From contig JABXHO010000062.1 in NCBI GenBank assembly GCA_013373595.1, positions 16,754 through 80,753 of the forward strand: a stretch of DNA of 64,000 bases, given 5' to 3'. This document shows positions 19,352 to 31,100 of this stretch, piece by piece. This DNA comes from Flavobacteriales bacterium. GTDB lineage: Bacteria > Bacteroidota > Bacteroidia > Flavobacteriales_D > Crocinitomicaceae. The notes beneath the pieces were generated by a model. The model saw only the letters and a program-made list of their open reading frames with translations, was not told the DNA's origin and did no database searches. The position numbers and the translations under genes were made by a program. Each line of letters opens with the position of its first letter. The first letter of the stretch is position 1.

Positions 19352-22300
19352 CTATAAAGAAAATTCATTCCTTTTGAGGTTGACTAATCCTGAACTATTT
19401 TCTACATCCACACGGAAACGATGATAAATTGGCTCACCAGTCGCGTCTCTTTTAGGAAGGGTACTCGAACCTAAGGTAGTATCAAAGAGATCGACATTAA
19501 CCAAAACATCGTTGTTATGAACATTTGGATCGATTTCATGAATCATTTTCCAATTTCCCTGCGTGTTCTGTTTGTACAATCTATATATTGCGTTGTATGT
19601 AGATTGAAGAAAGGAAATGTTCACATTCGTTATTTCTAATGGACTGCCAGATGGCGGATCATGATGGAAACTAAGATCTGGCGCAACTGGATTCAAATTA
19701 TCAACCACATTGATCAATGCAACATTCGATGATTTCGAAGGTATCATTTCTAAAGAACCTTGTTCATTAGAAATTTCTCTCAAGGCCACAATACGGTAGA
19801 ATAATGGCTCTCCGAAAAGTGGGAAAGTCTTATCTGAGAAATCGTCAATTAAATCATACCCAACTCCAATTGTTCTAACCAGATCCATTGTTCGAACGCT
19901 TAGGGCTTTTTGAGAATCAATTGTTCTGTATAATTTAAACTCTTTAATATTTTCAGATTCCTGAAATTCATTTAATTCAAATAAAATAGAATTTTTCTGA
20001 GAAGTCCCTGGAACTTTTAGATTCGTTACTACTTTTCTTATTTCAGGAGCTTCAGCCGGTCCACTATTCACCAATTGAATTGGGCCACTTACAGGGCTTC
20101 GGTCGCTAACAGCTAGTGTGTTTGAAAGCTCTACAGCAAAGTAGAAATAGATATTGGAAGCGGCTCCATCCAATGTATAGTCCGTAAATCGCACGAACCT
20201 ATCATTTGTTAGATCTTCATACCCCGTATCTCCATCTTGCAAAATCGTTCCGCCTCCATTCTTCTCATATCGGAAAGCCATTGGCCATGGATCAAACTCA
20301 GGATCATCTTTCGTGTAGCGAGCACCAGTTTGCGGGTTGCGCAGCACAGGTTCTCTTCCAGTAGTTTGGAATTCCGTATCCTGCAATTGCTTATAAATTG
20401 CTGGGATTTCCGTTAGCGGAAGGAAGGCACCATCAATACAATCTTTGGTAATTTGAAAGTACGTTTGCGTAACGAGACCTATCGCCGGATTTGAATCCGT
20501 ATATGAATAAGTGTCCGCAAAATCATAAGGTTGCGTTTGCTGCTCTTGTTTGGTTGGGAATGGTGCCTCAACCACCGTCGGGTCTGCATGAGGAATCAAA
20601 TACCCATCATTAGATGGCATTGGAAACCTGTAACCTCCTGGTGTATACTCTTTGAAAGTGTTGGTGATAGTGTCAATATTCATGTTCACTAAATCATTCC
20701 ATCGATCCTGCATGAAATCAACGTCGGGACTTGTTAAACTAGACAGTTCATCGAGAATCTCATCAACGTGAGCAGGTTCATACAACTGATCTAAAATTCT
20801 TCGCTCGTTTGCACGGTAAAAAATCAACGCGAATGGATTGTCTACCTGAACATCAAACGTATATGTCGCCTTTCCATAAAAATTCGGTCGTGTTGCGAAC
20901 AATGGTCCCGTTGGAACACCCGGTGCCACAAGTTCACGTATTTCTCGTGCCAACAATCCAGCTGGCGGCGTCATGTACGATGCCAATGCAGTTGGGGTGA
21001 TGGTTGAATCAATAGAGCGTGCTGCCATGTACGATGTGCGCGTTCCTTCCCCATCGCTAGGCAAGATATTGTCATTGATAAACAATCCTGCGCTTTTGTA
21101 CACGTACACGCGGTACGAAGGGTGGAAGTTAATTATCGACACGGTTCCAGTTTGAATTGGCGTGTAGCCGTCCAATGGCGTAAAATCGCTTCCAGTCAAG
21201 ACAAAATCATTGTTTGCGTCGCGCTCCAGACCAAACGTTGCATCAAATGCCGTGAGTACTGTAACGCCACCGGATTCTTTGATCTTCCACACGACCAGAC
21301 GCTTCATTTCGTTGTTAGCGTCTAGAACGCGAACTGTTCCTCCAACGTAATCAACGATTGCATTCGGATCTCCATTCGGGTGTGCAGGAAGCAGTTCTGT
21401 ATCAAAGGTAATCGTATAAACGCCTGTCGGCACCTGCGCTGGTCCTCCTGCCGGCACATACGACATAATGTTCGGATCAGGATCGGCGATATCGACGATA
21501 GTACCACTTCCGGTAAGTCCTCCGATGTCAAGCGTTTCTGTCGTTCCATCGCTGTGAGTTACCAATTCTGTATGCGAACTAAATTGCTCAATGGATACTG
21601 TTGCTGCCAATTGCTCATCCCAGCTAGCTCCGCTATCGAGATTTTCTGCGATGAAAAAGCGTTGATCCTCTTCCGGACTGATCCATGATTCTGTGGTAGA
21701 GAAGATATTGTTGTTGTTCACATCTTGCGACGCGGTAACGCGCTTCTGCTTTAATTTAATTTCAGGATTGGTTCCCGAAGTGATGATATCCAAAATCTCG
21801 AATGCCTCACCGTCTATCGTTAATCGTGCACCGATAAAACGTGCCACATCTAGACTGTCAATTACCGGAGTTACCACCTGGTTGACGCTTGCGTTCAAAT
21901 AGCCTGTTGTTTTGACCGTCACAGTCTTAGCAACAGGATCTTCGACAATTGCTCCAGCACCGCTATCAATTTTACCCTGCACAATCAACGGTGACGATTG
22001 TCTCCAAAACAACTCTACACCATCGGCAGTTTGATAGGCTTTGTTGTGCACTTCATTCCAGTCGAATGTAATACGCACGTAGGTTTTATCCGCATCCACA
22101 ATTGCATCCAGATCATCTTGCTCCTGTTGGGTTGTAAAGATCAAAGGCGCTTCTTCCTGAATCAATTGCACATTGAAATTGGTTGGCGGTAACAAGGTGT
22201 TCACTGGAGGGAAAGTTGTATAATCTGTTTCTTCCTTATTGCTGATTTGCGAAACGCGCGAGAACCAGTTGATACTGTAAAGTGCATAATGGTGCTCGCC

Positions 22301-25159
22301 TTCTGTTGTTTCCTCGTGAATGTAGACACGTTCACCAGCTGTTAGTGGAATTCCAGTTACTTCTGGAAGTCCTCCCAAGTCCTGCCAACTAGGATCGTTC
22401 GTGATTTCCGGTCGATTGAACGGATTGCCATCACTAATTAGCGATTCTGCATATTCCAATCCGAGCAAAACGGCAACCGACTGACTGCAAAGACTGAACT
22501 GGGTTGAATTTTCGAAAAACGTTTCCAATTCTTTCTCGAACTGGAATTCTTCTCTGTTGATTTGGATGTAACGGGACGCTCCATACGGATTATATCCTTG
22601 CTCATCAGTGAGTAATGTAGGTGAGCCTGTGTGATTATCGACATAAATTCCATAAGTGACGGGTTTTTGCACTGGTACCGGTGGTAATTTGTGGTCTTCT
22701 TTCGATATCGGAGGCGTCATGTAATAATGCTGAACGGTATCAGGTGCTTCCTGCTCCAATTGTGCCTCCGTCACATAATGCATTAGGTAGACAAACTGTT
22801 CTTCTTCACTCGATGTGTCGTTAAAGTCAATGTGCCCCAATCCCAGCATTCGTGCCACGTGATAATCCAACGAAACAAAATTCAGCATATCCAGATAACT
22901 AATATCCATCGAGGAATCGTTCGCAATTGGATCGTTGTTAGTATGCGTTACTACTGCTTTCACGTCTGTGATACTAGTATCTAAATATGTAACCACAGCC
23001 TCCTTCAACCCTTCGGTCATAGTCCAACGTGATTTATAATTATCCACATTTACACGGAATTCGCCAACGGCATTTACATCTGGCTCGTTGTACTTACGCC
23101 ATTTACCATCTAAATTGTAAAGGGTGTCGTCCTCCAATCGCTTAAAAACAGATGCATTCGTGTCGGTATTCCCATCGTCTAGAGCAAATTGATTTATATA
23201 CGACCAGGCTCCTTCAATATTCTTCCCATAAATGAAATCATCGTAGGCGATTAATCGAATTTTAGTCGGCACCGAATCTCCATCGTAATCAAAACGGAGC
23301 GCATCCACATTGTCACAGAAAATGGTTTCATTCGTTGCAAAAGTGAGTACCTTTCGTGTTGAAACTTTTCGAGTCTCAACATCCAATGGATCACTAATTT
23401 TTACGGTCTCGACACGCAGGTTACTCGCCCCTTGTCCAAGAGTAAACTCAGCAGCAAAAAAGAGCTTGTCAACAATTCTAACCGTTATTATACCAAGGTA
23501 ATTACTCACAAAATTTGCAGGCGAAGTGCTTGGGTTGTGGTTTACCCGAGTCATATCGTATTGAGCGCGATTCTCAAAAGTAACTTCAACATCTGTTGTA
23601 AATGATGGATCCGCAGCAATCGGCTGAAAACTGTTGTAACGCCATACACGGTCGAGTCCTACTTCAGTGATAACATCAGGCACAACGGAAAAATTTACAT
23701 CAACATAATAAGCCATGTTGAACGGTGTCTTGAAAATACGCACGTAATCGTCCTCTCGATTATAACCTATGTTTGTTGGATAAGATCCTCCGGCAGCCGA
23801 ATAATCTCCCTTTGGAAGATGTGTTTCACCAAGGTTACGTAGTAAATCCCATCGTAAATGGAACCCCTCAACGGAATCATCAGATTGATCCGAACCAGCA
23901 GCATCCAAATAAATGTAAGGCGATTGAAACATGACGTTCCCTTCTAATTGCAATGATGTAGATGGACAAATTCGATTCTCAACGTAAGTCAAGTCGGACG
24001 AAGACATTTCCTCACTACTCACCGTCATTTCTGGAGCTGGCAGTTTTCCCACCCAATCGGATGAGTCTAGTTGCTCAGAAATACCCCGTGGTGACTCTAG
24101 CGTAACGGTAGAACAAGATTCAAAGTCTTTATTTGTGTGGGCTATCAATAATGAATCAAGTTCACTCTCATTCTGGTACCCCACTACTGCCACTTCATCA
24201 TCAATTGTACCGTCATTCAAAATATCGAGTAGAATGGTCGTTCCCTGAATATCTAATTCTTTCTCCCATTGTAAAGTTAAAGAAGAATCGAACTTGCAGA
24301 CTATCGACTTCTGTTGTTGTTTCGAGTATTGCAGAACGTAATAAGCGGTACTTGTTTTAATAATGCGCTTGGGACCAGTTTCGTCTCCTGAGAAATAATC
24401 AAACGAAGAAACGGAATGCGTAGTATTATTGGGGTCAATAATGCCGATAAAACTCGCCTGCTTATGAATGTCACCAATCACCACAAGGGTTTTGGCATCT
24501 CTACGCACAAGATCGACTATTTGATGGGAAAACTGATGCTTGTATAATTTTGCCCAGTTTTGCGTTAAGTTACTATCGAAACTGAAAATGAAAGACTGAA
24601 AGTCGTTCACGGTTGTTCCTCCGTACACCAATACTCCACTTCCATCGCTCTTAACGTCATGAACCATTTGATTGGAATGCGTTGCAATCTGAACAGTTTT
24701 AAGAACAGTTCCTGTACCATTGATTTTCACCAGTTCAACGCGCTCATCAGCTACTGCATGTTCGTACCAGGATGTAAAAAAATACGTGTCTTTCTCCGAT
24801 TTAATTAATCGAATGTTCTCCTTTGTATTAGTCTGAGCATAAGACTTACACCAAAGTACGGAACCCGTGCTACTTACACGAGCAATAACAGTTTTATTTC
24901 TGGCAGCACTTAAAACCAAGGAGCCATGTAGTAGAAAGTCACCATTATCGGCACGAACCCCCGTTTTAAAAAATACCGTATTTTTAAGAATTGAATACTG
25001 CTTCGCCATTTGTAAATCTCCATTTCCATTGGTTTTTACAAAAAGTCCACTCTGAGAAACCTGCCCAACACCAAATAGTGCATCAGACAGAGAATCATCA
25101 ATAATTCCAAGAAGCTTTGAGCTTGCTACGTTATCATATAATTTTACAAAAAATCCCAT
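19352..25159 (-). CDS. Giant protein of unknown function (1935 aa)
   Basis: I start at the ATG at 25,159 (MGFFVKLYDN), 28 bp after the stop of the upstream giant gene; the longer frame would overlap that gene by 95 bp with a poor lead. There is no signal peptide, membrane segment or T9SS tail. Residues 1-370 alternate short beta strands with polar turns in a way that suggests a beta-propeller. After that the protein is a long series of beta-rich domains with acidic loops, a DYHVARMLGLGHID helix near residue 810, and fibronectin III-like stretches in the last 300 residues. I recognise no catalytic motif. It is the last of three giant genes read together, behind a subtilisin-like peptidase, so it may be a structural or substrate partner. 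Function unknown. Confidence 0.7.
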   Translation of the reverse strand: MGFFVKLYDNVASSKLLGIIDDSLSDALFGVGQVSQSGLFVKTNGNGDLQMAKQYSILKNTVFFKTGVRADNGDFLLHGSLVLSAARNKTVIARVSSTGSVLWCKSYAQTNTKENIRLIKSEKDTYFFTSWYEHAVADERVELVKINGTGTVLKTVQIATHSNQMVHDVKSDGSGVLVYGGTTVNDFQSFIFSFDSNLTQNWAKLYKHQFSHQIVDLVRRDAKTLVVIGDIHKQASFIGIIDPNNTTHSVSSFDYFSGDETGPKRIIKTSTAYYVLQYSKQQQKSIVCKFDSSLTLQWEKELDIQGTTILLDILNDGTIDDEVAVVGYQNESELDSLLIAHTNKDFESCSTVTLESPRGISEQLDSSDWVGKLPAPEMTVSSEEMSSSDLTYVENRICPSTSLQLEGNVMFQSPYIYLDAAGSDQSDDSVEGFHLRWDLLRNLGETHLPKGDYSAAGGSYPTNIGYNREDDYVRIFKTPFNMAYYVDVNFSVVPDVITEVGLDRVWRYNSFQPIAADPSFTTDVEVTFENRAQYDMTRVNHNPSTSPANFVSNYLGIITVRIVDKLFFAAEFTLGQGASNLRVETVKISDPLDVETRKVSTRKVLTFATNETIFCDNVDALRFDYDGDSVPTKIRLIAYDDFIYGKNIEGAWSYINQFALDDGNTDTNASVFKRLEDDTLYNLDGKWRKYNEPDVNAVGEFRVNVDNYKSRWTMTEGLKEAVVTYLDTSITDVKAVVTHTNNDPIANDSSMDISYLDMLNFVSLDYHVARMLGLGHIDFNDTSSEEEQFVYLMHYVTEAQLEQEAPDTVQHYYMTPPISKEDHKLPPVPVQKPVTYGIYVDNHTGSPTLLTDEQGYNPYGASRYIQINREEFQFEKELETFFENSTQFSLCSQSVAVLLGLEYAESLISDGNPFNRPEITNDPSWQDLGGLPEVTGIPLTAGERVYIHEETTEGEHHYALYSINWFSRVSQISNKEETDYTTFPPVNTLLPPTNFNVQLIQEEAPLIFTTQQEQDDLDAIVDADKTYVRITFDWNEVHNKAYQTADGVELFWRQSSPLIVQGKIDSGAGAIVEDPVAKTVTVKTTGYLNASVNQVVTPVIDSLDVARFIGARLTIDGEAFEILDIITSGTNPEIKLKQKRVTASQDVNNNNIFSTTESWISPEEDQRFFIAENLDSGASWDEQLAATVSIEQFSSHTELVTHSDGTTETLDIGGLTGSGTIVDIADPDPNIMSYVPAGGPAQVPTGVYTITFDTELLPAHPNGDPNAIVDYVGGTVRVLDANNEMKRLVVWKIKESGGVTVLTAFDATFGLERDANNDFVLTGSDFTPLDGYTPIQTGTVSIINFHPSYRVYVYKSAGLFINDNILPSDGEGTRTSYMAARSIDSTITPTALASYMTPPAGLLAREIRELVAPGVPTGPLFATRPNFYGKATYTFDVQVDNPFALIFYRANERRILDQLYEPAHVDEILDELSSLTSPDVDFMQDRWNDLVNMNIDTITNTFKEYTPGGYRFPMPSNDGYLIPHADPTVVEAPFPTKQEQQTQPYDFADTYSYTDSNPAIGLVTQTYFQITKDCIDGAFLPLTEIPAIYKQLQDTEFQTTGREPVLRNPQTGARYTKDDPEFDPWPMAFRYEKNGGGTILQDGDTGYEDLTNDRFVRFTDYTLDGAASNIYFYFAVELSNTLAVSDRSPVSGPIQLVNSGPAEAPEIRKVVTNLKVPGTSQKNSILFELNEFQESENIKEFKLYRTIDSQKALSVRTMDLVRTIGVGYDLIDDFSDKTFPLFGEPLFYRIVALREISNEQGSLEMIPSKSSNVALINVVDNLNPVAPDLSFHHDPPSGSPLEITNVNISFLQSTYNAIYRLYKQNTQGNWKMIHEIDPNVHNNDVLVNVDLFDTTLGSSTLPKRDATGEPIYHRFRVDVENSSGLVNLKRNEFSL

Positions 25160-25187
25160 TTTGTTCAGTGTTTGTTGGTAAGTCCTT

Positions 25188-28100
25188 TTAGGACAGGTAC
25201 GTGAATGATATAATTTCTGTTTGAACAATGTCGTAATCAACACCATTGTACTGTTTGTACTTGAAGGTAAATTCAAGTACATCCGAATTACTCAGCCCGA
25301 GATTCATTGACCCATTAGTGATAAATATTGAGGATAAATCTTTAGAATATAGATACTCAAAAGTTCCTCCCGCATTTACCGTCATTTGAATACAACCTGA
25401 GAGTTCCGTAGAAGGTAGCTTCGGATCATTGAAGGGTTCTGGGTTTTTCACTAGAATACCAATCACATTTCCTGAATTTGTATCCTTGATGACGTTGAAC
25501 TCTGTACTGATTGGAGCTTCCATGGCTTGCATTTTCAGCGCGCCTTCAAGCAATCGGTTGTACGGATGACCAAACTCTTGACGCAATGCATCATCGGTTG
25601 GTACTGTATCTTGTACCACGGTGATTGCCGTAGCCAGGTCCGCTGGATCAATCGCGAAACCATCATAAAAGATAGCCTCTCTGGTCGCTCCTTCCGTTTG
25701 AGCAGCCCCCTCTAGCTGCCAGCTTCCTACCTGATCAGTAAAATTGGCATAACGTGACGTTTGGAATCCATATCGAAGAATCTCGCGAGTCTCGAATTCT
25801 GTTTCCGGGAAGCGTTTGTAACTCAAGTTAAAGACTGCTGTGTACAATTTCAATGGTTTCAAGGTCGGCAATTGGAAATTCGCCACTGGATACTGTGGAT
25901 CGATCACGGTTGTTGTAGAACAAGGCATTCCATTGGTCATCATGTTGTTGAGAATCGTGACCTCCTCACTAACCAATGGCAATTCACTCAAGGTCCAGGA
26001 CAGCACTCCGTCAGAATTCGTTGCACCTTCTTCAATCGCTGGATCTAAAATGGTCACTTTGAACTCAATGTCCAACTGAGGCAATCCTCCGAATGGGGAC
26101 CAATTGTGGAACATTTCGTATACATAATTTTGTGTGTAGTACAACAACAGTTTCGGATCTTCGAAAAACAATGGCTTCGCGTTGATCAGTTGTCCATCCG
26201 CGTTAGGGTAACATTTCGGGAAATCGATATAGTAGAGCAAATTCTTTAATTTGAATTCGTCCTCACTTCCTACTGTTTCCAATGCTTGGTAGTCAGGCAC
26301 CATGTCGTTGATTCCAGCATCATTGCGATACTTGTGGAAGTGCCCAATTGGTCCCATTGTTCTAAACCCATAAACAGCAGTGTTGTTGTGCTCGGTCAAA
26401 TAACCACCACCTTCACGATTCAGCTTATCTTTAGTGGTAATTTGAATCGCGTAATTCGTATCCGGTCGCCAAATTGGTTGAATGGAACCGTTGAATGAAT
26501 TGATGATTGTCTGCACTTCTTCTTCCACCTCTACCAAAGTTGGCATTGTTGCATTTATTAATGCGCTTTCTACATCAAGTGTACACACCGAATAAACGTA
26601 GGTCGCGCACATATCTGAACAATCGAAGGATTCGAAACATGTGCTAATATACACGGTCTCCATCGAACCGTCATTCATATTTAAATCGATCAAATATCCA
26701 GTACCATCTCCTCCAACAGTAAGATCTAATCGCGGATTGGTGAAGTTCTTGATAGCGTCAAAACTAAATGTAGAATTCGGCTGGAGCAATTGGAATTCAA
26801 TCTCACAGGAGTAACCGCAATTGTCAACAATATTGATGATTAAACTGTTAGCTGTCTGCGCGACTGGTATCCAAGTTGGCGAGGGATTCTCGCACTGTCC
26901 CTGCCCTGCATACATCAGTGAATTCATCCATAGATTGTCATATGGAGACTGCGTTAATAATGTTGTTTTTGTAAGTTGTCGTCTCGAAGCCAAAACCTGA
27001 AGTAAGTTGATAAACTCCTGCCCAATTGCTGTTATCCCTTCAGTACATTCGGTCGGCTGTTGCGCACAGGTTCCTGCATCAACTACAATTCGATCGATTG
27101 GATTATTTGTATCGCTGTAATCTACAATCCCTGAATCCGTCGAAAGCACGGTTTGCGAACTAACGAGGACGAAACTGAATGTTGGTGCAGCCAATGTTCC
27201 TGGCGGTTGCAGATCTTGTTCTCTGCGATAGAAACTCACCGTTGCACCGTCGGTTACTGTCTGCAATTTCAGGGTGATGTCGGCTTTCGGTTCAGAGAAA
27301 ATTATTTCCATGCTTTCGCCTGATTGAATCCGCACTGCCTTTGTTAAACTGAACGCACTGCGCGTCACCCAATCGCCATCACCAGAATTGATGCGCATAA
27401 GGAACTGTTCGTGCCAGATTAATTGGTCTTGTGGAATCAATGTCGCTCCCACCCCAGCATCAGGAATTTCGAACACTTCGTAATTGGTACAATTCATCTG
27501 AATCGTACCTGGCGGACAGAAAATTTCCTCAGTGGTAATTCCAAGATCTTCAACAACCACATCACCCGTGCCCATCGAAGTGTAACTCAACGGAGATTGT
27601 GCCATGATCCGTAATTTGTTGTGCAGATTCGCTGACTGGTATTGCCAGTAACCAGATTTCAACACTGTTAATGGAGTTGTTACGAATGGTGCCATCGACA
27701 TTGGTGTGTTTGCAGCGTAGATATCGAAATCAACCCAAGCAGAACCGTTGTGATACATGATTTTGACGTCTTGCAAAAGATATTCGTGCTTCACACGATC
27801 AGATTTACCACGCTGCGGCGGCACATAATCAATGTATGAACTTCCCATGGTATTTCCCCCGAAATTGTTCAGAACGTTGGTCGATGGAAGCACACCATGT
27901 AAGAACTCTATATCGATAAAGGAGTCCATTGGGACGATATTTCCAATTAAATCATTGTCTGGATCTGCTGGGAGTGAAGTTCCTGCCCACAATTCAAAGG
28001 ATTCTTGCGTTTGCATGTTGATGGCTTTGGCTGAATCTCTAAGGTTTTCTTTTAAGAGTGGTGTTTCACTCAAGTCAAGATCGTTTGTAAAAGTCCATGT

Positions 28101-31100
28101 AAAGCTGAATTCCGCGCAACGATCCTTCCTGAGTACCTTCACACATACTTTAACAGAGCCTGCAACGATAAATGGCTTCGCGGATTCCGCTGCGAGTGAT
28201 GCAGCAGCACCGATGGAGAATCCAAAACCAAAGATGTAGAGTCCAGCACTACCCCCCAATTGGATGGATGCCCCTTTTTGTTTTGGACGTTTGCTGATTT
28301 TTCCTGCCACATCAAGGTAGGCGCTAAGTTCTGCACGTAACGGTCCAAATTTCTTTTCAACTTCGAACGACGCCCCTGCTCCGGTACTGATTCCATTCGA
28401 AGACAGCATAAAGTAGAAGTACGCATTGAAGAGATCCAGTAGGCGTACCTGAATACGTCGGCTTTCTGGTAAATCTTTACCGATATTGATGTACCATGCT
28501 CCGCTGTTGCCCCAGAAGAATCCCATTTCAATAAGTCCGTCAACTGTTGCGATTCCTCCTGGGTTGTCTCCATCATCTGGAATTTTGTAGTTCACTCCAA
28601 AGGCTGTTTCAACCGAATTACTCGTAATCGCGACCAGAGCGAAGAACGGTGGGTCTTGAGTGGTATCGAGTCCAATACGCTCTTTGAGAATTTGTCCCTG
28701 ACCTTGTAGCAGGAATACTTCTGGTAGGCTCAACAAGAAAAATATTTTCGCGGAGAACGCTTTCCCACTGTCGGTTGCAGTTGCCAGCGAAACTCCAGCA
28801 CCAAGGCTAAATCCATCCGTTTGTTCGAATTTCGATCCCTGAATTCCTTCTTTGTAATCTGGTTCGATTTTCGCCTTGTAGTATTTCCACCATGGTTCTG
28901 TCGGATCGACATTTGCGGCTTCTTTCGTTGCCACGTAGCGCTGTCCAACAAGTCCGCGAAAACCGTAAATACCAAGTCCAGTTGCTCCTAGAACAATTGG
29001 CGTGGACAGTTCCAATCCTACATCTATAAGGAAAGCTGGAACTTTAGGATTTAATCTCATCGCCGCGCTTCCGCCCATTTTCAATTTCGGCAAGGTGAAG
29101 TCTACCCCACCCTGATATTCGGTTCCGCTCGCGGTATCCTTCATAGCCAGGAAGCCTGATAACAACAAGGCGGCATCTTCCGGTTTGGCGTTTCCTGGAA
29201 TGACGATATCGATGGCGATACTTTGGATGCGCATGTAGAAATGCAAATCACGACCCGCACTTTCATCTACATCTGAAGTCCAATACAAGGCTATTCCGTT
29301 ACCACTAGCATCGACACCTCCTGGATTTACACTAATCCCGCCATCGAACGTTACGTATTTGTATTTACGCATTTCTGGCAACAAGGTATTGGAATTGGTT
29401 CTTTCTTGTTCATGCGACCCCATTCCAACAGCAGTTACGGACAGTTCCACAGGTCCTAACTTCAAGCTAACAGCCTTCGGAAGGGTAATTTTCCCTCCTT
29501 CAATTTCAATTTCACCGTCATCCCAAATTATAAGTTTTTTTATGTCGAGTTTGTCTGGAAGGAAATTGCCTATAGCACCACCAAGGTCCTCAAAATTAAC
29601 TGCTCCAGAGATACCAAAGAACCAACGTCCATCCTCGCGCCCAACAAAAACACTGCTGAGTTCAATTGATAAGATGTCTTTGATCTTTATTGCTGTAATA
29701 CTCTGGTCTTCGGATGCTGTTACTTTGAAGTCACCATCCTGACCGATGTGGACATTGATGTTAATTTCTGCTGGGTTACCAGCAGCGTCTTCAAACCCCG
29801 GTATCATTAATGTTCCGTTAATATTGGAACCGACAATCGCATTTTGTTGAAACGTCATGTCAAACGAATTGAAACAAGCCTTAAGCTTATCTCCAAATGT
29901 TTTACACAACCCAGCCCCTGTTGTTTCAAGCCCCACTGTTCCAGAGATTCCTCCAGTGCCAATCAATAAATTTCGACCGACGATTGCCCCCCCCGGAGGG
30001 CTCGTCGGATCATCTTTAATAAATGGAGGCAACCCAATTTCGAGGTACTCAACGAAGACTCCAATAAAATCATTTGGCCTTCCGTCTGCCGTTGCTTCTG
30101 GAATATTCGTTTCCTTAGAAAAATCCACCTTCGCATTAGTGAAACCAATGGTAAAACCTGTTTGCCCTATCTGAGCTTTAGGATAATCCCCCGGAAATGA
30201 AACGGTCGGACTTCCTGGATATCCTATTCCTCCTTCTGTGGAGAAATTAAACGAGTCGAAATCGAAATCTAAGCGAAGTAAAATTGCTTCATCATCTTCT
30301 ACCGTTCCATCAGGTTTGATCGGAACGAGAACATTTCTAGGAAACTGAAATGCTAAACTTACATCTAACTCAGCTTGAATTTTTGGGATGAAGAGTTCCT
30401 TGACACGCTCAACAGCACTTGTTCCTGTTTTAAATGCAAACAGCTGATCAATATTATCCAATATGTCTTCAACTTCTCCTACCTGATCAAGAATCTTAAA
30501 AACTAAATACGCAAATGAAGATGCGGCAGATTCAGCTGAGTTAAATATCGAATCGGTCAATTCTCGAATCGCCATCTCAGGATCATTTAGTAACGGCACT
30601 GGTATTTCATTTATTGTACCAGCCAAGTCATTTACCTCATTCAACATGGCAACGAGCTCAGCAATACTTCCATTTTCGGTAAATAGGTCAATTATCTGCT
30701 CTAGCAATTCGGAAATTTCAATATCTAAAATTTCCAGTAGCATATTAAAAAAAGCGAATGGCTCGGCGCTAAAACTATCTAATGAGAAATTACTTACATA
30801 CTTCAGAATTTCCTGTTCGTACGTCACTGAAATCGGAATAATCGTTTGAGTTGGGTCGCTTGGATCAGGATTGAAAAGCAGTTTAAAATCGGTTCCGGGG
30901 ATACCTATTCCCAATTCCTTAAACGCTACGATTACCACATAGAAACTTCTAGTATCGCCAGATGGAGATTTCTCAACCTGAAATTCCTTTACAAAAACTC
31001 CATCGAGCAAGTTTTCCAACCCGTCCTTAATGAACCCGAGTTGTTCTGGCAATGACTCAAGCGTGACAACGTCTGAAAGTCTTGGATATGATTTATTTAA

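Noticed and set aside
25160..25282. Longer start for the 1935-aa giant protein
   Set aside because: It would overlap the upstream giant gene by 95 bp. The ATG 28 bp after that gene's stop gives a more natural N terminus.
29359..30174. Antisense open frames of 105-127 aa in the giant genes
   Set aside because: Long real genes in AT-rich DNA give such shadow frames. Their composition is Ser/Pro-rich and without motifs.
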